Below are positions 53,020 through 64,000 of a stretch of 64,000 nt of DNA, in pieces. The first letter of the stretch is position 1; the number at the start of each line of letters is the position of its first letter. The translations under genes were made by a program, and so were the position numbers. The stretch is from Phanerodontia chrysosporium (Eukaryota; Basidiomycota; Agaricomycetes; Polyporales; Phanerochaetaceae): positions 496,001-560,000 of the forward strand of contig MJGA01000019.1 in assembly GCA_001910725.1 (NCBI GenBank), in the 5' to 3' direction. The notes under the pieces were generated by a model. That model saw nothing but the letters and a program-made list of their open reading frames with translations. It did no database searches and was not told the origin of the DNA.

Positions 53020-55835
53020 TCACAGTCCATGTTGGGGGTAAAACTCTTGCGCGTCCTCGTTAGAGGCGTGCAGATCTAGGGATGGCATGTCGCCGAGGAG
53101 GATCTCGTGCTCAGGTTGCAGCCGCAGGCTGCCCGGCGAGCCGGTCATCATCGAGAAGCATGCGGTCGTAGGCGAGATGTTGCCGACCGTGCTCGACATG
53201 CTGGGTTGAGGCGCGTGCGAAGCATAAGGGTTTTTTGAGGGCGGGGCAGGCTGTCCGAGCACCATAGTCGCGGAATGTGGCGAGCAGGATGCGCTGGACC
53301 GCCCTCCAAAGGCTTCAGGTGCGGGTCCGTCGTCGTGCATGAGCATAGTCATGTTGTTCGGAACTGGCAGGAAGATGCTGCTTGCTTCGCTGCCGCGCCG
53401 CCGGTGCGAACCAGCGTACGACGTAGAATCATGGGAGAGCCGTTTCGGGGCAGTTTCCTCCGCCGCCAGCTTCTCGTCGAGCAGGAGATCATCTGCACTA
53501 GCCCGTAGAAGTGTCTGCAGTCGGCTTGGTGCGTACGTTCGCCGAGGCAGCTCCGTCGCAGAATGCCCAGCAAGTCGGTAGAGGCTGCTCCGACCAAGAG
53601 TAGAAGTCGACGGAGGGTTGAAGGTCTGCGAGAGTTGCTGACGCTGCAGCTCTTCCCGCGCAGCCGCGAGCTGTTCCTCCGCATACTGCAGGCGGTCCCG
53701 TAGCTGTGCGTTCTCCTCGCGCAGAACACGCGTGGTGCGCTGCGAGTCCGCAAGTGCGTTCAGCAGCGCACCCGTCTCAAGTGCATGTTTCTCTTGCAGG
53801 GAGTTCAACTCATCCTGGAGGTGCCGATGCATAGAGGATGACGAGACTGAGGTCGGGGCAGTCGAGGCAGAGAACGTCGTGCGTGGCGTGGATGCGCTGT
53901 CCGAGAGCGGCGTACCCAGAACGGACTCAGAATTTCGAGAGATGCTCCCGCTTCGCCGGCCCCAGGACGACGAAGATCCGAGGTCCGAAAAGCCCGCGCG
54001 CGACGGTGCATATTGTGACCGAATATCGCGCTCGCTACGCGACGTTCCAAACGCGAACCAGGCCTGCTCGCTGAGGGAGCCCTGCTTCGTGCTCACCCTC
54101 GAGCAAGCCGGCGGCGGCGAAGGCCTTGGCAGTCCGTGGCCCGAGCCAATCGATCGGCCGTTTTGTCGGTGGATCGTATGGCGAGCCTTCGTCGAGACTT
54201 GAACTGCGGGTCCGGGTATACAAGCGTGGGCGGTCTCCTAGTGCGTCTAGGCTCGGACGAACGCCGTTGAGGCGTCGACTTGCCGGTGCACTGACCACAG
54301 ACGGTGAATGTGACGTGACGGATTCCGCACCATCGTAACCAGGCGACGACTGGGGAGATGCATAAAGTTTTAGGCCTCCTCGAGCACTGCTTGACGGAGG
54401 CAAGTGTCGCGCTGGTGTCATCAACCGCGAAATTGCGGGCTTTCGCAAGTCCGCATCAGCAGCTCCTGTAGATGTAGTACGCGCACGCGGAGAGGGCCTC
54501 TCAGTTTGCAGAGACTGCCTTGGTCGTGGCAACTGCATACTTGTTCGCCCAGCGGAAGGCGAAGGCTCCGCGAAGCGATCGGAAGCAGGAGGCGGACGGT
54601 CAGAGGCCGATCTTATAAGGCGCGATGCTGCATGCTGTACAGGAAGCTTTGAGGAAGTGGATTTGGACAGTGATGCTGTTCTAGAGGGCGGTACGATAGA
54701 TGTGGGACGAGGAAGGGAGGTAGAGCAGCGGCCGACGGGTGTCAGGGTACTGCTAGAATGGGAAGTATCCCGTCCATTGGGAGAAGAAGGCATCGAGCCC
54801 GCCTTGCTTGCGGGGCGCGTTGGACTCTGCGGCGGCGTGCGTCTCGGTGTTTCGGCAGTGTTTAGCTGGTTGGGGCTCAGCAACGCGGCCAAGTCCGGGT
54901 CAATGGCGTCAAGGTTGAACGTGACATTCGCATTTGCGCCGTCGTCGCCTGCATCCTCGACTACAACGCCGTTACTCCAACTACCTCTTGGCCCAGATTT
55001 CGAAAGTGCAGCGAGGACCTCTTTATTTAGGTCAGACGTAGACAACTCGAGAGCAGAGGTGTCTTGCGTTCCAGACGCGCTTCTGGAAAGGCTCTTCGCA
55101 CTTGGGTGGGGGGAGCGGTTTGGATACGAAGAGAGGAGATCGCCAGTGTCGTCAAGGTCGGGAAGGTGTCTTGAGATGCCAGATGTCTCAGCTTCCAAGA
55201 TAGTAGAAAGCTCCGAGACTCCATGTATCAATGGGCTAGCTGCTGCGGACTATGTCAGTAGGTCGTCGCATTGGAGACGGTGGGTACGGACCTGGCTGTT
55301 CCGTAGGGCTAGCAGGCATACGCGACGACAGCGTGGATACCGAAGACAACGGTGACGCGCTAGGCGGCGTACGCGGGGAGGCGCGAAGTCTACGCTCAAG
55401 CTCCTCTTGGTCGATGAGTGGTTCGTCGACATGGTGAGACAGCTCGATGGAGAGGACCGGGAGTGAGTCCTGGGAGCGCGTCTTGGGGAGACCAGGCGCT
55501 GCGACGTTACGTTCGCCATTGGTTGACCTTCGAAGGGCGAGCGACGGACGAGAGGGACCTGCTGGGCTGGAAGAACTAGAGTTCGAGGATGAGTTCTTGC
55601 CCGGGCCAAATGAGAGGAGGTTGCGAAAGGAACGGAAGGAGGGAAGGCCTCCGGGCGAGCTGGACGGGCTGGTGCTTGGTGGTGGATGAGTAGGACTGCC
55701 GCTGACAGCCAGATATCGCGCAGGGGCGACCAGACCAAGGTGTGGGGTAGACAGGGAACTTGGTAGAGAGCTTTGGGATGGGCGAGGTGCCATCACCGGT
55801 ATTTGTGACTGCTTTGTCCTCGTGTCTGCGGCCAT
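53020..55835 (-). CDS. Large Ser/Pro-rich disordered protein with coiled coil
   Basis: Function unknown. Exon 1 is 55292-55835 and exon 2 runs from 55242 to the stop at 53020, with a GT-AG intron joining TEQPG to ASPLIHGVSELSTILEAE. About 920 aa. Most of it is low-complexity Ser/Pro/Arg/Thr, suited to phosphorylation. A short conserved-looking piece (WLGPRTAKAFAAAGLL, then AWFAFGTSRSERDIRSQY) precedes a coiled coil of about 70 residues (HLQDELNSLQEKHALETGAL, VLREENAQLRDRLQYAEEQL). The C-terminus ends AQEFYPQHGL. At about 54100 the frame shifts in the direction opposite to most others here and no intron fits. The ATG at 55835 is chosen because the upstream open frame has no earlier ATG. Confidence 0.65.
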
Positions 55836-56879
55836 TTCGCGTTCCAGGAACGTATTAGGATTATACTGCAGTGACAAGTAGCCTGTTCATAGTCTCAAAC
55901 TAGACAGCATTGCCCTGCACTAGGGCGGCAGAGGAGGTTCGGGTAGAAAGTCACTTTGGAGTAGCTAACCACGCTTACAGTTCGTAGCTTCGAAACTTTG
56001 ATGCCCGACAAGGTCCGGTATGTCGGACTCACAACCGTCGCCTTTCGGAGTATAAACGTTACCTGATTGCCACTCGGATCTCAGAAATGGAAGGTCACGA
56101 AGAAGTTGTTGAGAAGGAGATATATACGCCAACCAGCATAGAGGTCCCTCAGACTATCACGCTCCAGAATAATTCTCGTGCAGTAATTTTACGGTCGCAT
56201 TCTACTCTAGACCCGATGTATCGCTACTGCAGTAAATAGTGGTCTTAAAGAAGTCATGTAGTACTTACTTAGAATTCTGCGATCTTCTGAGACTGCTTCA
56301 ACGCCCCGCCGTGTGCTTCGTGTATTCCATGAGCACTTTGAGGCTATTGTCATTCAGACCGCATAACATGATATGTGCGAGCAGGCCAGCCGCAGGTTAA
56401 CGGGCGTATGCATATATACAATTTGTCCTCCACAACGCTTCCCAGAAGGGAATGCGCGCGCGGACCGTGACTGGGGAGCAACTGACTCGTCCATAGAGAT
56501 CTGCTGATTTTACGATGTAACTGATTATGATTGACATCAACGTAGCATGCGATATGCCTCTTAGTAGTGCGTGAAGATTTGCTCCCGGAAACACTCGCAA
56601 ACTCCGAGCCGGACCGATCATGGCTAGTTCCACGACATTGACTTTGCGGTGAGAAGATGATTTGCGAGCCTTGATGCCAGTACCTGCCGGCCGCCTTCGA
56701 AGCTAGTGCCGCACGGGTTCTTGGGATCGATTCATGTGTAAGCAGTCACAAGTTCCTGTAGATCTCGGCATGGTTTACTCCGGGCTATGGCACGAAGCCG
56801 TGGTGATACTACCAGCAGAAGCAAAGTTCGTGGCAACTTATGGCGGCATAATGATCCACTTGAATTTCACAAGTACAAT
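55836..56879. other. intergenic, no gene recognised
   Basis: AT-rich compared with its neighbours. No exon chain or motif was seen. Confidence 0.4.
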
Positions 56880-57595
56880 TTACAATTTCCAAAACTCCAA
56901 GCTTGCGGCTGCTCTTTCGAACGGGTACGCCTCTCCCCAGGCCGCCGTCGCTGCCTGCCCCTCGCGCACCGCGCTTTTCAGCTCGTCGAGCGCTGCTCGT
57001 GCCGCCTGGAGGTTCCCAGCACGGCCACTGTCGAGCTCCTCTCGTGCACTCTGCAATGCCTGTCCTACGTCCGCGTCGATTTCAGCGAAGAGTTGCTCGA
57101 GTTCGCTGCCCGGTTCACAGCGGAGGCCGGCTGCCGCACGCACGGGAAGCGCGAGCACTTTTAGCGAAGCGAAGCCGAGGCCGACGCCATACAGCATGCG
57201 TGCCCGAGTGAGCACGCTCCGCAGCTCCGACGTGCTCCCGCCTGAGCGCCGCACGAAAAGGCTCTCGGGCGGGGGCATTGGTGCAGCCGTCGTCTGGGCT
57301 AGCCGTCGCCGTGCTACGTCCGTGAACGCAGACGCCACAGTAGGCGAGCTGGACGAGAGCAGGCCCCGAACGGCCGCTCGCAGTCTATTCCAACATTCAT
57401 TATCAGCTGTCGAACATATCGATAGACATAGAATACTTGCTCATCGGGGCTCGCGTTCGCGATGAATGTGTCGATCATCAGGTTTCTGGTCAAGAGGTGT
57501 AAGCATGCGTATGTGGGAAACGGATGCCGTACTCACACATGCTCCAGAACGGGCCTGCGAGCTTGAGTCGTTCCTATGGGGTGTGGCGCCGGCAT
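56880..57595 (-). CDS. Hypothetical protein, about 200 aa
   Basis: Not recognised. A likely first exon (57537-57595, MPAPHPIGTTQARRPVLEH) joins through GT-AG to 57437-57485 (NLMIDTFIANASPDEQ). A final exon covers about 57382 to the stop at 56880. The last exon reads RAAVRGLLSSSSPTVASAF, then ARMLYGVGLGFASLKVLALP with a weak hydrophobic segment. It ends in an acidic helical region (ELEQLFAEIDADVGQALQSA, RAALDELKSAVREGQA) and the terminus EFWKL. The join between exons 2 and 3 is off by one base with standard signals. The helical pattern suggests a soluble or membrane-associated all-alpha protein. Confidence 0.5.
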
Positions 57596-59018
57596 GTTAG
57601 TTTGCAGACGCCAGCTAGCGATTTCGCGGCGACGTCGGGTGGTATGCCACCTCTGGACCGGCGTACCACAGTCGTTATATAGCTGTACATCTAGTCTCCG
57701 ACTCGCTGAGCTGACGTCCGGAACACCTGAGAGCATGATCCTTTGCGCTAGAGACCACGTCCCCTCGCTTCTTGCGGCAATGCAGCTCCAACGATCACAG
57801 ATCCCGGCCGTTGAGTCGCAAGGCTCTGCATCGCAGGTACAGACGAATCACGGTCGCCCGTCCGGCAACTATCATGAGGACATCTCCTAAGGGCCTCCGT
57901 GCATCCGCGGCATCGTGGCATCTATCACGGACGGTGATGCAGATGTCGGCCTGTCGCGCAGGAGCTGTGCAGCGCACACACGCCAAGTGGCCCTGCCCCC
58001 ACAACAGCACACGTACCCCGCAGGGTCGCGCGACGCAGCTCCGATCCCAGAACCCTCTTACCGCGCCACAGCAACGAGTCTGGCATCTGCGTCCCCAAAG
58101 CCAGCCGCACGGCCGCTAAGCAGCAAAGCCCCGAGGCCCCGCCTTCCCATGCCTAGCAGCACTATCACCCTACACACGGGCACGAGGCCGGTCCGCGCAC
58201 AGAGGAGCACAGCCGGTGCCCTTCAGCTGACCCGGTCGCGTCTGCCGTGCACCTTCGTATCCATGAGCACAGGCGAGTGGCAAGCTAGGAAGATCTTCGT
58301 GGATCAAGGGAAGGTTGGGTGGCACACCTAGAGACTTCTGGTAGCCGGAAGACGCCAGCTATGGGAGATGCTCGGGAATAGTGTCGGCTTGCCAGGGCGA
58401 GTGGCGTGCCAGACCGGGCAAAGATAGCACGCTCCAGGCACTTGTGCCTGTTGCATGCTCTGCAGTGGCGTTGAGCCGCTGACAGCATCGAGCACGTAGT
58501 TGGTGGCGGATGCACGGGACGTAGATGCCCAGAGTCGTAGGACCGGACTCCACCAAGCTTGTTATCGCATCCGTCTCAGCGCTGCGTCTGTTTGGGACCT
58601 TGATTCAGCGCGCGATAATAACCATTTGCAATACACCCAGATGCACTCACGAATAGCATTATATGATGCCTTAGCGGATTGCACCTCTGACCTCGGGCTG
58701 CACCCCGCAGTACATGAGGCAGAAACCACATTGGTCATACCATGAGAGTCCTAGCCGCAGGCCGGGTCTCGAAAGTGAATTCGTAACCTGGGTCGTCATT
58801 GGTCATTAATCCAGTCTAAATGTACAGATAAATCAATGTATGATGTAACGGTGCTGTGTACGGCAAATCAAATGCAGGATGAGGAGAGCGTCCGATATAT
58901 GAGAGATGCAAGTGAGTGGAAAAGACAGTCCGTGTGAGGGATGTAAAGATGTGATGCCGCGCAAGGATGATAAAGCGAAGATGATACAGAAGAAATACCT
59001 GGGAATGATAGAGTAAGA
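57596..59018. other. 1.4 kb intergenic, no gene recognised
   Basis: Lies between the hypothetical gene 5' end and the 3' end of the large 59019 gene. Short open frames on both strands lack motifs. Confidence 0.4.
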
Positions 59019-62000
59019 CTAGAGTCGGCTGAAGGCACTGCCCTTGATAGATGACAGCTTCTGGATCGGCTGCAGCTTGCGTTTGACGTCCCGCAGGATG
59101 GATGTCTTCGGCGCCCATTCGTCGAAGGCGTCGCGGAGTTGCGCGAACTCTTTGGCGAAGAAGTGCGCAACGCGCTCATCTGCGATGAGGTCTCGCAGAG
59201 ACCAGGGAATCTCATAATCGTTCTGCTCGTCGACAGCATTGAAGGGCTCGACCGTGAGGGTTGTGGCCGCGTCTCCGCCGTCGGTGGTCAGGAAGAGGTA
59301 GTCAACAGCAAGACTGAATGCCTATTAGTCATAGCGCAGCACCGAACGGTAAGCCCACTTACGAGTACGTGGATAGCTCTTCGTAGGCTGTAGAGTGCCC
59401 CACGCCGCTTAGCGTCCCTGCGGTTGCTTCGGAGAGATGCGTCAATAACCCGGAGTCTGACAACCCTGAGTTCCGTATGCGAATGAGCAGCACGAGGAGA
59501 TTTGAAAGGAAGTCCGAGGATCTGCACGGGCGTCAGGCTCACCCGCTCTCGCACGGTAATAGCGGGAGCACTCACGAATATGCATCACCATCGATGTATA
59601 GCGCGCGCAATATCCGAGGGTGCGAAGCAGACGCGAATATACCCGAGTAGATGGGCACGACCTGGTCGTTAAGTGAAGCGATGTACACCATCTTGGCCTA
59701 GTGGCCAAAACGAATTGTCAGCACACGAGTCACGCGATAGATGCGACAGATTGCGCACCCCATGGTCCATCACCGTGTTAAGGGCCTTGACATAGCTTCG
59801 TGACACCTCGGACTCAGTATTCTGGAAGTCAAACAGCTCTCGCGCTGCTGCGTTCTCAAAGTACTGCATATGCGTCGTCAGCCCTGACATCGACACTTCA
59901 AGAGCTGCGACCGACCTGAATGTACGGCTGCAGCAACGAACTCGTCCTCAGGTACCGCAAAGGGCCAAGATGGATCCCGCAGAGCGCAAGACAGCATATA
60001 CGCTGAGGCTTCGCCCGCGTTGACTGGCTCGGGGACGCCCCGCCAGGCGCGAGCGTTGCCGCCGCCTGGGTGATGATGTCCATGTTCTTTTGCGTGAGAA
60101 TGTGACCTTCGCTGAGGAGCCGGGCAAGCAAATGTGTCGACACGATCGAGCCCTGGCTGTGTGTAGCAATGAAGATGACGTCGGCCGCATGCAGGTCGTT
60201 CACCCATTCCTCGTTGCTGAGCAAATGTGCGTGGACCCTGCACGGCAAACTGTGTCAATTGTGGAGCAACTACACGCAGGGCCCAAACTTACTTGGCGAC
60301 CTTGCGCTCAATCGTGCCGTCACCCTCAAGCGGGATCTTGGTGATCTTCTGGAACTTGAATCCATGGGTCTCCTCGAATCGTTCGAGTGCCGTGCAGGTC
60401 ATGTTCACGAACTTGCTGCTTGAGGATGGCAGCTGGTGCGATGAAAGTAACATCAGTACATCAATCAAGGTGATTAGGCTACATTACACTCACACCTCCC
60501 GCCAATGTCCGCGTCACGGCACCTACGAGACGATAAGCTCACGAGCGACATTTCGGATGATAGGAAAACGCACCTGGCGACCACCCCGCAACGCCAATAA
60601 TCACGACCCTGCACGTCTCATTCAACGCCGCCACATCGAATGGCTGCCCGAGGACATCCAGTGCCTTGGGGAGCTCCATGCCATGAAACATGTACGGATT
60701 CGGGTCCTCGCGCTCCTTGCCTTTGCTCTTGCGCCCGCGCACGCTGCCCTGCGCGTCGTTGTCGCGCGCTCCGCCGAGGAGGACGTCACTGAGCAGGTGC
60801 AGCGTCTTTCCGAGTGCACCGCGCTGTGTCGCGGGCGGCGTCGGCGGCGGCGGGACATTCGAGCGTGGCGGCGCCAGGAACGTGTCCTGCCACGTCGGCA
60901 GCACGAGGTTCGGCGGCGCGCTCCGTGGTGCCGTTGTCGACGCCTTCGACGGCGCGGGCGAAGGCGAGCGCGTGTCCCGGCCCTTCAGCGCGTCCTTCTT
61001 CACCTGTTCGGTGTCCGTCAAAGGCGGCGCCGGAGGGCCGCTCTTCTTCGGCTCGCGCTCCTTCTGAGAGGGTGGTGGGGGTGGGGACTTGGCGCTATTC
61101 ACAGACGAGGCGGTAGACGGGCTTGTAGGAGAGGACTTGGAGTGCTTTTTGCCAGCGACGATGGTGATTGCCTGCGGAGGCGAGACCTGTCGATGGCGTT
61201 CTCAGACACGTCTTTGACTTCTTTTGGAGACTCGGGCTTTGTGTCAGATGGAGCAGTCCCCTCCTCCGCCTCGTCGTCATCATCAATGTCCATGACCTCC
61301 ATGCCATTCGCATCGCGCTTCGTCTCCTCGCCACTCGTGATGCTTTCATCATCATCGCCTTCGACATGAAGAAGGACATCCAGCCCTCACGATGCGTTGA
61401 CATCGATGACTCGATGGGGTTTCCGAGTGGCGAACTTGATTCGGTCTGCGGCGGCAATTGTTCACCTTCTGGTCGCTTCTCCACCGTAGACTCGGACGGT
61501 TTCGCCGGATCCGCCCCCTCTTGCGCTTGAGCCTTTGCAAGCGCTGCCTCCTTCACCATCTCGCTCTCTGTCTTGGAGTGAACCGGGTCCTCGTCCTTCC
61601 CATGCAGTGTATCGTCGCTGTCCTGCGCCTTGTTCGCGAGTGTCGAAGTCGATGGAACAATCGGGCTGGCCGCATACCAGCTCCAAGGCGAGTACCATGC
61701 TGAACCCTGGCTCTTCGATGTCTCGGCGGAGAACAGCGACGGCGTAGATTTCTTGTCCCCTCCGCCGTCAGCATTGATCTCCTTAATTTCCGCCCGAGAA
61801 AGCTCAGACGAATGTCGCTTCACTGACGAGGCAGATGGGTGGGCGACAGAAGCAGCTGGAGTATCTGATGTAGTTCTCCGCCGAGCGTGATCGTCAGAGG
61901 TGGTGGGATCGGTAGACGCAGGTTGGATGGCCTCAGGAGCAGGTGCCTCGGCTAGCGTCTCCTCGCTCTTGGGTGGTTCCGCGTTGAGCTTCGATCCAGA

Positions 62001-63475
62001 TTCACTCTCACTGATGACAGTTGTGCTTTCCGACCAGAGGTAGCTGAACCATGACGAGGTGGATGGTGCGGGTTGACTGGACTTCGCCTCCTCAGGCTTC
62101 TCTTCCTCCTTTGCTAGTGGCTCCGGAGAGGCGACCGCTTCAGCACGCCCGTCTTGCTCGGTTGGCGAAGCAACGTGGTTGAGTACGTCCGCTTCGGCCT
62201 CTGCGGCGAGGTTGGGAGCTGAAGGGACAGATACAACGACCTGCGGAACCAGAGATTCGGGCACGGAAGCGGACCCTTGGCCTGACTTGTCTTCGCTCGA
62301 AGGCCCCTTGACGTCCGTCGAAGCTTGCGCGACCGCCTGGTCCAGAGGCATCTTGGGCCGACCAAGTAGAGGGATTCGAAGCATGAACCTACTCGACGAG
62401 GAGGGGTTGAGGGACGTGACACCGCTTGCAGACGGAGTGAGAGTGGAGAGGGACAACTTGTGTGTAATCGTGTGCTCTGCAATGCGATTGATATCTGAGT
62501 CAGATGTATGCATATAGTTTGAACGCACCTTGAGCCACAACCCGCCTTCCAGCTGGAACTTCGGCGGCGGCACCTCATCGTCGATGGAGGATATTCCAGA
62601 GGTAGCACCACTGTCTGTGCGTGGGCTCGTCGGCCGCGTGGTCGTCGTGGAATCGAGTGAATCCGAAGGTGACATTGGCGACGGGCTAGGTTCCGATATT
62701 GGCTGCGGCTGTGAGACTGATGTGTCTTTTGAATCCGTATTCGTAGGTTGGGTCTTGAGAGACGTAACGTTCTTCTCCAGAGTACTTCCGGCCACAGGAC
62801 TTGCACCTCGAGATCTAGAAAGCGATCCAAACCAGGAACTGGGCTTAGAGGGCGACTTGGATAATGATGCAGTTCTGGTGGAACCGGACGAGAGAGCAGG
62901 AAACGGAATGGACGTGGACTCGCTGCTCGTTGGGTTGACTGGCAATGGTGCGCTGTGCTGGGGAGAGGAGTCCGGAACTGGCGGGGAGGGCGAAGACTCT
63001 ATCTCAGTAGGCGGTCGTGATTGTGGTTCTAGATTCTCGGCCGGTGCGCTTTCTGTGAAGCATCCTGGAATGTAAGCCGAAAAGATGCGAGACAACGAGA
63101 GATAAGATGCATTCGTTACTCACCTTGAGGTGCGACCTCCTTCGATACTACAACGTCCGACGTCTTGGTAGAACCCGCGTCTTCGCCCGATGTCACGTCC
63201 ACGGTGCCGCTTTCTGAGAGCGAGCGTTCCTGCTTGCGCGTTGATTCGCCGCCCTCACTCCTTATACTCGCTGCGTCGTCTATTCCTGCTACGGTGTCGA
63301 TTGCGGAACGCAACGGCGAAGCTTGCAGTGGCTGCGCGAACACTTTGGATATACTAGTAGCCGGCTGCGGAGCGGATTGTGGACTCCGCCACTTTGGTTG
63401 TCGGTTGGCATGCAAGGTCGAGTGTGTGCTGGACGAGCTTGGACGACGGCTGCGGCGGCTAGAGGATGAAGACAT
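59019..63475 (-). CDS. Conserved fungal protein with alpha/beta-hydrolase-like domain
   Basis: Resembles an uncharacterised fungal family that I recall as including yeast YJR098C; function unknown. Exon 1 is 63124-63475 (MSSSSSRRSRRPSSSSTHST). Exon 2 starts at 63064 and encodes about 650 residues of Ser/Pro/Glu-rich disordered sequence with short aromatic islands (SSWFSYLWSESTTVISE, SAWYSPWSWYAASP). The C-terminal third looks folded: CRVVIIGVAGWSPG, KFVNMTCTALERFEETHGFK, VIFIATHSQGSIVSTHLLAR (a serine-hydrolase-like HSQGS elbow), CCLALCGIHLGPLRYL, ELFDFQNTESEVSRSYVKAL, KMVYIASLNDQVVPIYSGIF, IPWSLRDLIADERVAHFFA, and the stop at 59019. Near 61385 and 61190 one base is missing relative to a continuous frame. 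Whether it has catalytic activity is unknown. Confidence 0.75.
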
Positions 63476-63943
63476 GGAGGTCGCAGCACAACACGTTCAT
63501 GGCGAGACGGCGGAAGGTGGAGTGTGCAGCAGCGATCCCAAAGCGGAATTAATCACATTATTTCTCCCGTTTATCCGGATAACACCGGATAAGTCCGTAT
63601 GGGCTCACTGAGACCTGTCTTACAGCTAGGACTCCTCCACGCGCCCTCAAACGTCTCCTGCGAGTCGAATATGGGAACAACGATAAGCACGTTGAAATGG
63701 CTGCGAGCCAATCATGAATCGAACGAGGTGTCCGGAATCATACGGCCTGAGTCTTCCGCATTTGGCAACCTACGGCCTTTGATCCTAACAAGGACAAACA
63801 ACATACGTATGTCGTCGTTACAGGATCCTTACAGCACGAAGATACACAAGCAATCATACAGTGTCCATCTATCCATCCACTTCCCTTGACAGTGAAATGC
63901 GACATATCAGAGACCACGGACTCACTCGACGACGAGCCAGCCG
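63476..63943. other. short intergenic region
   Basis: 5' flank of the 59019 gene; AT-rich near 63550-63570. No gene was recognised. Confidence 0.35.
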
Positions 63944-64000
63944 TCACGCTTGGGCGAGTTCCTGGATGACGATCAGCTGCTTGACTGAGAAACCACGAAC
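63944..64000 (-). CDS. Possible 3' end of a gene continuing outside the window
   Basis: Reading in from the right edge on the minus strand, an open frame gives VRGFSVKQLIVIQELAQA and then a stop at 63944-63946. It is hydrophobic and protein-like but only 18 codons are visible; no family is claimed. Confidence 0.25.
   Translation of the reverse strand, partial: VRGFSVKQLIVIQELAQA

Overview
The window is nuclear DNA from a filamentous basidiomycete, most likely a polypore-type white-rot Agaricomycete. Evidence: dense genes split by many 45-65 nt introns, high GC in coding parts, multi-copy F-box genes, basidiomycete-type seven-TM proteins and a DUF6533 protein, a flavin-dependent halogenase of the Armillaria type, and a secreted pectin methylesterase. 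No rRNA, tRNA, CRISPR array, viral gene or intact transposon was recognised.

Layout. 0-2.2 kb: FAD-dependent halogenase (-). 3.0-3.5 kb: SRP9 (-). 4.3-5.9 kb: mitochondrial 2-oxodicarboxylate carrier (+) with two micro-exons. 6.9-8.1 kb: seven-TM protein A (+). 8.3-12.1 kb: GPI ethanolamine-phosphate transferase Mcd4 (-), divergent from a conserved basidiomycete protein (12.8-13.7 kb, +). 14-23 kb: F-box region, with a relic (-), a broken F-box gene (+), a double F-box gene (-), a small unknown gene (-) and an intact single-exon F-box gene (+). 23.3-24.9 kb: nicotinate phosphoribosyltransferase (-). 25.8-27.2 kb: pectin methylesterase (+). 27.4-28.5 kb: another broken F-box-like gene (-). 28.7-31.1 kb: phenol-hydroxylase-like flavoprotein (-). 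33.0-34.2 kb: seven-TM protein B, paralogue of A (-). 36.1-37.6 kb: F-box gene (+). 38.8-42.4 kb: Ctr copper transporter followed by a ferric/cupric reductase (+,+). 42.5-44.1 kb: DUF6533 membrane protein (-). 45.2-45.8 kb: small secreted Cys-rich repeat protein (-). 45.8-49.7 kb: gene-poor. 49.7-52.2 kb: Iml2/TTC39 (-). 53.0-55.8 kb: disordered coiled-coil protein (-). 56.9-57.6 kb: hypothetical (-). 59.0-63.5 kb: large conserved fungal protein with an alpha/beta-hydrolase-like segment (-). 63.9-64.0 kb: possible 3' end of another gene (-).

Function. Most genes are unrelated housekeeping genes: protein targeting, GPI anchors, NAD salvage, mitochondrial transport, lipid-droplet or mitochondrial inclusion handling. 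The accessory content is the halogenase, the aromatic monooxygenase, the pectinesterase, the secreted repeat protein and the F-box expansion. The Ctr transporter and the metalloreductase form a plausible functional pair, with the reductase supplying Cu(I) to Ctr.

Caveat. At least twelve sites in otherwise well-conserved genes need one extra nucleotide to keep frame. All go in the same direction, which suggests residual one-base deletion errors in the sequence rather than many pseudogenes. Exon models were made by hand from splice motifs and remembered family similarity; no search was run.
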